A stretch of DNA of 60,176 nucleotides, from the NCBI GenBank assembly GCA_006226545.1, contig SBGR01000063.1, positions 1 to 60,176 of the forward strand, in the 5' to 3' direction. This DNA is from Bacteroidota bacterium (GTDB lineage: Bacteria > Bacteroidota > Bacteroidia > UBA8524). The translations under genes and the position numbers were made by a program. Below, in pieces: positions 54,355 to 60,176 of this stretch; position 1 is the stretch's first letter, and the number at the start of each line of letters is the position of its first letter. The notes beneath the pieces are model-generated. The model ran no database searches and was not told the DNA's origin. It saw only the letters and a program-made list of their open reading frames with translations.

Positions 54355-55040
54355 TGGGAAGAAAAATTTTTGTTTCATATAAATATTTTGATTCACAAGT
54401 TCAGGATTTAAATATTTACGAGGATAGTCTTTACGGTAAAATTAAAATCCAAACCACTGCAAGACACTACGTTGATAAATTAACTGATATTCTTGAAGAT
54501 GATGACCACATTTATAAAGGTGAAGATGATGATGAAAGTATGGAAAGTCTTGCTGACTCGACAATTGGTTCAAAATTAGGGGATAAAATATTTGATAGTA
54601 GTGTTACTATTGTTTTAATCTCTAAGGGAATGAAAGAACAATTCAAAGCAGAAAGAGACCAATGGATTCCTTGGGAGATTTCTTACTCCTTAAAGCAACA
54701 AGATAGACAAGGACAAAAAAGCAAAACAAACGGAGTAATCGCAGTTGTATTGCCTGATGAGTTAGGTTCGTACTCTTATTACATTACCCATGACCCTGAG
54801 TGTAATTGTAGGATGCTTAACACCGGAATTTTGTTTGAAATACTAAGAGAAAATATGTTTAACGTTAAAAATCCAAACCGGAGTATTTGCAATGGAAAAT
54901 GGATCTACAGCGGTGATTATTCTTATATCGATTCTGTTAAATGGGAAGATTTCATGGTGAGTCCTACAAAATATATTGATAAAGCAATTGAACTTAGGGA
55001 TAGGATATCGGAATTTGATGTCGTTAAAAATCTGAAATAA
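54354..55040 (+). CDS. Second Thoeris TIR protein, DUF1863-like
   Basis: The start is the ATG at 54354, overlapping the thsB stop; an in-frame TTG at 54342 lies inside thsB. The 228-residue protein is a TIR relative: GRKIFVSYKYFDSQVQ, then a long acidic insert (ILEDDDHIYKGEDDDE), SSVTIVLISKGM, and WIPWEISYSL with candidate catalytic Glu108. The C-terminal part (ITHDPECNCRMLNTGI) has extra cysteines not present in ThsB. It probably senses a different phage trigger for the same ThsA. It ends 2 bp before the third TIR gene. Confidence 0.85.
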   Translation: MGRKIFVSYKYFDSQVQDLNIYEDSLYGKIKIQTTARHYVDKLTDILEDDDHIYKGEDDDESMESLADSTIGSKLGDKIFDSSVTIVLISKGMKEQFKAERDQWIPWEISYSLKQQDRQGQKSKTNGVIAVVLPDELGSYSYYITHDPECNCRMLNTGILFEILRENMFNVKNPNRSICNGKWIYSGDYSYIDSVKWEDFMVSPTKYIDKAIELRDRISEFDVVKNLK

Positions 55041-55042
55041 GT

Positions 55043-55621
55043 ATGAGCTATTTAAAAGAATCACAACTTAAAGGAAAGAGTAGGGCTTCCAAAGCTTACA
55101 TGTCTCTTAATGAAAGTCTTCGAAATTTTAGAAATGAGTCGTCGTCGTATAAAACTAAAATATTTCTATCACATAAACATGATGAGACGGAATTGTTAGA
55201 AGGCTCTATTTCCTTCTTAAAATCATTAGGTGTAGATGTATATGTAGACTGGCTTGATGATGGTATGCCGAAATCAACCTCTGGTCAAACTGCGGTGAGA
55301 ATCAAGGAGAAAATTAAAGAAAATCAGAAGTTTATTCTTCTTGCATCCGAAGGTGCCATAAACTCAAAATGGTGTAATTGGGAACTTGGCTTAGGAGATG
55401 CTGCGAAATACATAGATCATATAGCCATCTTCCCAATAGAAAAGGACTTTTCGAGTTTTTCTGGAAGTGAATATTTAGAAATTTATCCTTACATCTATAA
55501 TATGGATAGCCTTGAATATTTTAGAGGCGAATACAGATCACCAGGAACATATGTTGTTTTTCCATCCTTAAATGGCAATAGCAAGGTAGTGCCAATTGCG
55601 CAATGGCTAAAACATAGATAA
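55043..55621 (+). CDS. Third Thoeris TIR protein, TIR_2-like
   Basis: A 192-residue canonical TIR-domain protein: TKIFLSHKHDETELLEG, VDVYVDWLDDGMP, TAVRIKEKIKENQKFILLAS and SKWCNWELGLGD with candidate catalytic Glu114. It differs from the two preceding DUF1863-type TIRs in having the usual TIR BB-loop (DWLDDGMP) and an N-terminal lead of 35 residues. It probably provides a third recognition input. It starts 2 bp after the second TIR gene and ends 27 bp before the deleted AlbA_2 gene. Confidence 0.88.
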   Translation: MSYLKESQLKGKSRASKAYMSLNESLRNFRNESSSYKTKIFLSHKHDETELLEGSISFLKSLGVDVYVDWLDDGMPKSTSGQTAVRIKEKIKENQKFILLASEGAINSKWCNWELGLGDAAKYIDHIAIFPIEKDFSSFSGSEYLEIYPYIYNMDSLEYFRGEYRSPGTYVVFPSLNGNSKVVPIAQWLKHR

Positions 55622-55648
55622 TCTGTTTTCCTTGTAAAGAACCTTTAT

Positions 55649-56074
55649 ATGCCCGAATCCCAGAACATAGAATGCAGACAATCTTGGAACGACGATTACC
55701 TTAAATGGGTATGTAGTTTCGCAAACTCCATTGGCGGGCAGATATGTATCGGGATAGATGGTATCAGGATGAAGCTTATTTTGTATCCCAGTGATGGTGG
55801 TCAAGTTGGTGGTCAAGATGGTGGTCAAGTTGGTGGTCAAGTTGGTGGTCAAGATGGTGGTCAAGTTGGTGGTCAAGCTATGCGTCTTACAACAAGACAA
55901 GCTGAAGTATTAGCTCTTATAGAAGCTAATCCTGCCATTACAAGAAAAGAACTGGCTGATAAATTGGGTATCAATGAATCAGCAATTCAAAAGCACACTG
56001 ATGCGATGAAAAAGAAAGGCGTACTTGAAAGAACTAGTGAAACTACTGGCGTCTGGATTATCAAAAGAAAATAA
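55649..56074 (+). CDS. Internally deleted AlbA_2/winged-helix protein
   Basis: A 141-residue protein. Residues 1-39 (PESQNIECRQSWNDDYLKWV, CSFANSIGGQICIGIDG) are the start of an AlbA_2 (Schlafen-like) DNA-binding domain. Residues 79-141 (TTRQAEVLALIEANPAITR, KELADKLGINESAIQKH) are the winged-helix end of the same RecG-like protein family. Full-length relatives are about 450-500 residues; here the centre, including the ATPase-like domain, is gone, and the halves are joined in frame by seven GGQ repeats. It may be a pseudogene or a small wHTH regulator. It overlaps hsdR by 1 bp (TAATG). Confidence 0.75.
   Translation: MPESQNIECRQSWNDDYLKWVCSFANSIGGQICIGIDGIRMKLILYPSDGGQVGGQDGGQVGGQVGGQDGGQVGGQAMRLTTRQAEVLALIEANPAITRKELADKLGINESAIQKHTDAMKKKGVLERTSETTGVWIIKRK
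55796..55879. repeat. Seven tandem 12-bp units in coding frame
   Basis: Seven uninterrupted units of GGTGGTCAAGTT or GGTGGTCAAGAT (last unit ending GCT), encoding GGQV/GGQD/GGQA. Such perfect units expand and contract by slippage without shifting the frame. Full-length relatives often carry GGQ repeats before the winged helix, so the repeat itself is ancestral. Confidence 0.9.
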
Positions 56075-59000
56075 TGAAATTCACAGAAGAACGTCTTGAG
56101 CAAACCTTTACAGAACTATTAGGACAGGAAGGCTATCCTCATTTAAAGGGGGAGGCCATCGTTCGTCACATAGAGGATGTGCTTATCGAGGAGGATTTCA
56201 AAAACTATCTTCAACAACGCTATGTCCGCCAAGGCATCACGCCAAGTGAAATCCAGTCTATACTGTTACAACTAAAGAGTTTTTCTTCTTCTGATTTATA
56301 CGAAAGCAACAAGAACTTCCTAAGGCTCTTGGCCGATGGACTTATTCTCAAACGAGAAGATCGAAGTAAAAAGGACTTATACATTCAGCTAATTGATTAT
56401 TCGGGATTAGACAGACAGCGTCAACCGGCAGAAGAAGACCTGCTCTCGATAAGTACTGATGCACTGAAAGACTACACCGAAGACCGTAACATCTACCGCT
56501 TTGTAAACCAACTTGAAATTTTCGGCACGGAAAAGCGCATTCCGGATGGCATAGTCTATATCAACGGCTTACCGGTAGTAGTATTTGAATTCAAAAGCGC
56601 CATACGGGAGGAGGCCACGGTTTATGATGCCTACAAACAGCTCACCTTGCGGTATCGCAGAGATATTCCGGAACTTTTCATCTACAATGCTTTTTGTGTG
56701 ATTAGTGATGGTATCAATACCAAGGCGGGTTCCTTTTTCGCTCCCTATGAATTTTATTATGCTTGGCGCAGGGTGGCCGGTTTAGCCAAAGATGTAGATG
56801 GATTTGATTCCATGTTCACCCTGATACAAGGCATGTTCGATAAGACCCGCTTCCGGGATATTCTGAGGAACTTTGTTTACCTGCCCGATAACAGCAAAAA
56901 GGAAGAGAAGATAGTTTGTCGCTATCCCCAATACTACGCTGCCAGAGCCTTATTTAACAACATTAAACTCGCCCAAAAGCCCGGAGGTGATGGCAAAGGC
57001 GGAACCTATTTTGGGGCAACCGGTTGCGGAAAAAGCTTTACCATGCTTTACCTCACTCGGCTTTTGATGAAGAGTGAGTATTTCGCCAGCCCAACTATAG
57101 TGCTTATAACGGATAGAACGGATTTAGACGACCAGCTCTCAGCTCAATTCATCAACGCCAAGCATTTTATTGGTGATAATACCGTGGAAAGCGTGGAGAG
57201 CAGGGCGGATTTGAGAGCGAAACTTCAAAATAGGCAAAGTGGTGGGGTGTTTTTAACTACCATCCATAAGTTCACGGAAGACACCGAGTTATTAACGGAA
57301 CGCGACAATGTGATTTGCATATCCGATGAGGCTCACCGCAGTCAGGTGAACTTAGACCAAAAAATCAGAATCACTGAATCAGGCGTAAGCAAACGCTATG
57401 GTTTTGCTAAGTACTTACATGATTCATTGCCTAATGCTACGTACGTTGGGTTTACCGGCACGCCGATAGATGCTACTCTAGACGTATTTGGTAAGGTAGT
57501 GGATGCCTATACCATGACGGAGTCGGTTAAGGATGAAATTACGGTGCGTATCGTCTATGAGGGCCGAGCAGCCAGAGTAGCCTTGAAAAATGGCGAACTG
57601 GAAAAAATTGAACGCTATTATGAGGAAGCTGCTGAACTTGGTGCAAACGAATACCAGATAGATAAAAGCAAACAAGAGACTGCTAACATGTACGCCATTT
57701 TGGGCGATCCGGATCGATTAAAAGCGATTGCAGAGGACTTTGTTAAACATTACGAAAGTCGTGTAAGCGAAGGAGCAACAGTAAAAGGCAAAGCCATGTT
57801 TGTGAGCAGTACTAGGGAAATAGCGTATGAGCTCTATAAGAATATCGTGGCGCTTCGTCCGGAATGGGCTGAAATCAGAGAAGCTGAAGAAGGCGCAGAG
57901 CTCACGGATAAAGATAGACGTGAGTTAAAGCCAATTGAGCGCATTAAAATGGTAATGACGCGTGGCAAGGATGATCCTGAGGAGATGTACAAGGCGCTTG
58001 GAACGAAGGAGGATAGGAAGGAATTAGATCGGCAGTTTAAAAACCCGAAATCCAACTTCAAAATTGCCATTGTGGTGGATATGTGGTTAACCGGTTTTGA
58101 TGTTCCATTCTTAGACAGTATCTACATTGATAAACCCATTCAACAGCATAACCTGATACAAACCATCTCCAGGGTAAACCGCAAGTATGAAGGCAAGAAT
58201 AAAGGTTTGGTGGTTGATTATATCGGAATTAAAAACCACATGAATATGGCCTTAGCCAAATACAACAAAGGCGATAAAGACAATTTCGAAGAGATTGAAC
58301 AGTCGCTCGTAGTGGTTAAGGATCATTTGGATTTGATAGGCAAACTTCTTCACAAGTTCGACAACGCCTTATATTTTAAAGGAAGTCCTCTTGAGCAGCT
58401 GAACACACTGAACAATGCCGCCGAATTCGTCCAACAAACCAAAGAGATGGAAACCCGCTTTATGGGTTTAGTCAAGCGACTAAAAGCGGCATATGATATC
58501 TGCTCTGGTAGCGAAAAACTGACTCAAAGCGATAAGGACCATACCCATTTTTACCTCGCTATTCGTTCCATTGTTTTCAAGCTGACCAAAGGAGATGCGC
58601 CGGATACCGCGCAGATGAATGCCAAGGTGAGAGAAATGATCAAAGATGCATTGCTGAGTGATGGGGTAGAAGAAATCTTCAAGATGGGAGATGAGAATTC
58701 CTCAGAGCAAGACCTCTTTGATGCTGATTACCTTGCTAAGATCGAAAAGATCAAGTTGCCCAATACGAAGATTAAATTACTCCAACAGCTCTTGGCTCGG
58801 GTAATAGAAGAAATTCGGAAAGTCAACAAGATTAAGGGAATCGATTTCAGCAAGAAGATGCAAGCCATAGTGGAGCGATACAATGACCGTGATGCCAATG
58901 ATATTCTACGAAGCGAGGTTTATGAAGAAATGGCCGAGGCACTTACCAATCTCATCTGGGATGTGCACAAAGAATTCAACGCGGGTGATGAACTAGGCAT

Positions 59001-59286
59001 CGACTTCGAAGAGAAAGCATTCTACGATATCCTTTTGGAGCTCTGTGTAAAATACGATTTCAAGTACCCGGAAGATAAATTGATCAGCCTTTCAAAAGCT
59101 GTCAAAGACCTTGTTGATTCTCAGGCCAAGTATCCAGACTGGAACAAACGAGAAGACATTAAATCCGCCTTAAAAGTTGGTCTCATATTACTTCTAGATG
59201 AACACGGCTACCCACCTGTGGAACGCGACGAAGTCTATGTAGAGATATTCGAACAGGCTGAGAATTTTAAGAAGAATAGAACTTAG
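56074..59286 (+). CDS. hsdR: Type I restriction endonuclease subunit HsdR
   Basis: The 1070-residue motor and nuclease subunit. The N-terminal PD-(D/E)XK nuclease has D158 (RIPDGIVYING), E172 and K174 (VVVFEFKSA). A superfamily 2 translocase follows: Walker A GATGCGKS at 314-321, LITDRTDLDDQL, the DEAH box in CISDEAHRSQ, FTGTPIDA, and motif VI in IQTISRVNRKYEG. A long helical C-terminus interacts with HsdM. It is complete. It is separated from hsdM and hsdS by the Thoeris genes and the deleted AlbA_2 gene, but all are on one strand with almost no gaps. Confidence 0.97.
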   Translation: MKFTEERLEQTFTELLGQEGYPHLKGEAIVRHIEDVLIEEDFKNYLQQRYVRQGITPSEIQSILLQLKSFSSSDLYESNKNFLRLLADGLILKREDRSKKDLYIQLIDYSGLDRQRQPAEEDLLSISTDALKDYTEDRNIYRFVNQLEIFGTEKRIPDGIVYINGLPVVVFEFKSAIREEATVYDAYKQLTLRYRRDIPELFIYNAFCVISDGINTKAGSFFAPYEFYYAWRRVAGLAKDVDGFDSMFTLIQGMFDKTRFRDILRNFVYLPDNSKKEEKIVCRYPQYYAARALFNNIKLAQKPGGDGKGGTYFGATGCGKSFTMLYLTRLLMKSEYFASPTIVLITDRTDLDDQLSAQFINAKHFIGDNTVESVESRADLRAKLQNRQSGGVFLTTIHKFTEDTELLTERDNVICISDEAHRSQVNLDQKIRITESGVSKRYGFAKYLHDSLPNATYVGFTGTPIDATLDVFGKVVDAYTMTESVKDEITVRIVYEGRAARVALKNGELEKIERYYEEAAELGANEYQIDKSKQETANMYAILGDPDRLKAIAEDFVKHYESRVSEGATVKGKAMFVSSTREIAYELYKNIVALRPEWAEIREAEEGAELTDKDRRELKPIERIKMVMTRGKDDPEEMYKALGTKEDRKELDRQFKNPKSNFKIAIVVDMWLTGFDVPFLDSIYIDKPIQQHNLIQTISRVNRKYEGKNKGLVVDYIGIKNHMNMALAKYNKGDKDNFEEIEQSLVVVKDHLDLIGKLLHKFDNALYFKGSPLEQLNTLNNAAEFVQQTKEMETRFMGLVKRLKAAYDICSGSEKLTQSDKDHTHFYLAIRSIVFKLTKGDAPDTAQMNAKVREMIKDALLSDGVEEIFKMGDENSSEQDLFDADYLAKIEKIKLPNTKIKLLQQLLARVIEEIRKVNKIKGIDFSKKMQAIVERYNDRDANDILRSEVYEEMAEALTNLIWDVHKEFNAGDELGIDFEEKAFYDILLELCVKYDFKYPEDKLISLSKAVKDLVDSQAKYPDWNKREDIKSALKVGLILLLDEHGYPPVERDEVYVEIFEQAENFKKNRT

Positions 59287-59335
59287 GGTTCCAGATAAAA
59301 TCAGCTAATTCAAAATCAAAGTAAGTTACATTATC

Positions 59336-59740
59336 ATGGCTAGAAATGAATTAATTAAAAACGGATCGCTTGGCGCAAGTGTTATTTTAATTATTCTACT
59401 GCTTATTTATTCCTTCACCCTTAAATCTGAATTGTCGGATTTAGAGTCAGAGTTAAGTTCATTAGAAGATACAAATGAGGAGCTGCGCCACCAAATAAAG
59501 GAATTATGGGGCGAGAAGGAAATGCTTTATAGCCAAGTCTCAAAGCTCAACCTTGAGAAGGAAGAGCTCCAAACGTATCTTGAATTGTATATGAATAATC
59601 CAGAACCAACGCAGACTTACTCTCGATATATTAAAAACCTTAAAGGCGAACTTGAATGGTATTCTGTATCCGGTAAAGATGAGATTTTATCATTTCTTGG
59701 GGCCAATTTCTGCATGCATGGGCCGAGTAAGTTGAATTAA
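59336..59740 (+). CDS. Membrane-anchored coiled-coil protein
   Basis: A 134-residue protein with one N-terminal membrane helix (SLGASVILIILLLIYSFTL) followed by a heptad coiled coil (about 30-78: ELSDLESELSSLEDTNEELR and onwards) and a short C-terminal segment with no recognised domain. It lies between hsdR and the IS66 end (17 bp from that end). Its stop is native, so the IS did not cut it. The function is unknown; the layout is common among envelope and defence accessory proteins. Confidence 0.55.
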   Translation: MARNELIKNGSLGASVILIILLLIYSFTLKSELSDLESELSSLEDTNEELRHQIKELWGEKEMLYSQVSKLNLEKEELQTYLELYMNNPEPTQTYSRYIKNLKGELEWYSVSGKDEILSFLGANFCMHGPSKLN

Positions 59741-59816
59741 ATAATCGTGGCATATTCGTAAGCCTCCAGCCATCCACATCTTGAATTGAAATACGAGCAT
59801 GCCTGACCTTGCGTGC

Positions 59817-60113
59817 ATGGAAGATAGAGAAACAAAACGTGAGCGGATGTTTGCTATGATTGAGAAATATGAGCAAGGTTCAGAGTCACAAGTATCATTT
59901 TGTAATCATGTTGGGATAAAGATTCATTGTTTCCGGTATTGGCTGAATCGTTATAGGCGGCAAAATGAATCCGGTCCCGGCTTTGTTCGGGTTACTGGCG
60001 ACTCATTTATTCCAAGCGTAGATATCGAGTTACGATTTCCCAATGGGGTTCGTGTTGGTTTAGGACAGCAACCGAACGTGGAATTGGTGGCACAGTTAAT
60101 CCGTCTTTGGTAA
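59817..60113 (+). CDS. tnpA: IS66 accessory protein TnpA
   Basis: A 98-residue protein read from the ATG at 59817 (MEDRETKRERMFAMIEKYEQ), which suits the family better than the ATG at 59799. It is a helix-turn-helix protein of the IS66 TnpA type: MFAMIEKYEQGS followed by VSFCNHVGIKIHCFRYWLNRYR, then a C-terminal FIPSVDIELRFPNGVRVGLG segment. It assists IS66 transposition. It ends 4 bp before tnpB. Confidence 0.85.
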   Translation: MEDRETKRERMFAMIEKYEQGSESQVSFCNHVGIKIHCFRYWLNRYRRQNESGPGFVRVTGDSFIPSVDIELRFPNGVRVGLGQQPNVELVAQLIRLW

Positions 60114-60117
60114 GTCC

Positions 60118-60176
60118 ATGTTTGCCTTAAGTTCCGGCCATGCGTATTTTCTTTACCGGCAAGCTACGGATATGCG
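60118..60176 (+). CDS. tnpB: IS66 accessory protein TnpB, cut by the window edge
   Basis: The first 19 codons (MFALSSGHAYFLYRQATDM) match the usual start of IS66 TnpB (MF.l....Y.lY..ptDMRkgf). The rest lies beyond the window. Confidence 0.8.
   Translation, partial: MFALSSGHAYFLYRQATDM

Larger units (their letters stand above)
59758..60176 (+). mobile_element. Left end of an IS66-family element
   Basis: The sequence GTAAGCCTCCAGCC at 59758 has the 5'-GTAA start usual for IS66-family inverted repeats, 59 bp before tnpA. The two accessory genes follow in the normal order (tnpA, then tnpB). The element continues past the window, so the right end, the transposase gene (tnpC) and the target duplication cannot be seen. 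Confidence 0.6.

Noticed and set aside
52337-55621. A new kind of SIR2-TIR system
   Set aside because: The SIR2-SLOG protein and first TIR match known Thoeris ThsA and ThsB, including catalytic positions; only the arrangement and extra TIRs are unusual.
1-60176. rRNA or tRNA genes
   Set aside because: No rRNA motif or cloverleaf with a TTCGA-type arm was seen in the intergenic regions.

Overview
The window looks like a piece of a Bacteroidota chromosome at moderate GC. The evidence is several proteins with type IX secretion (T9SS) C-terminal sorting domains of the YPNP type, DUF5606, ClpC and DUF4132 proteins of the Bacteroidota kind, TAnnTTTG-like -7 promoter boxes, and few strong Shine-Dalgarno sites. 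I see no rRNA, tRNA or CRISPR array. The genus cannot be named from the sequence alone.

Layout. 0.1-9.3 kb: dnaB (minus strand, two perfect DnaA-box matches upstream), a two-gene pair of large T9SS cargo proteins, and clpC. 9.4-17.3 kb: small genes, including an SRPBCC protein, a tandem pair of membrane proteins with non-ATG starts, a gene split by one in-frame TAA, lipoproteins, a DUF5606 protein and a three-gene envelope operon. 17.4-20.8 kb: icmF, a fused acyl-CoA mutase. 20.8-26.4 kb: a gene-poor stretch with simple repeats and hairpins, then small membrane proteins and lipoproteins and one T9SS protein. 26.5-41.3 kb: four paralogous, very large secreted T9SS proteins (three in tandem, each with a near-identical terminator), a DUF2779 nuclease, a barrel-like protein, an aspartyl protease, and a repeat family made of heptamer runs around a core of about 180 bp.

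41.4-45.0 kb is the most unusual coding unit: a three-gene operon with no gaps. It encodes a MoaD/ubiquitin-like protein ending in Gly-Gly, an 838-residue DUF4132 protein, and a ThiF/MoeB-like E1 that keeps the likely catalytic cysteine but lacks the zinc cysteines. No E2, deubiquitinase or molybdopterin/thiamin gene is adjacent. I read it as a candidate ubiquitin-like conjugation or sulfur-carrier system with DUF4132 as target, ligase or effector.

45.1-48.6 kb: a TauD-like dioxygenase beside a glycine-rich-domain-like protein with a regular C-x3-C tail, an SH3-like remnant, a GxxExxY protein and a palindromic 21-bp tandem repeat. 48.6-59.3 kb is a defence island: a PutAbiC protein, then one long operon hsdM-hsdS-thsA-thsB-TIR2-TIR3-(deleted AlbA_2/wHTH gene)-hsdR. 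That is a Thoeris system (SIR2-SLOG effector with three different TIR proteins) nested inside a type I restriction-modification operon. The right edge enters an IS66-family element.
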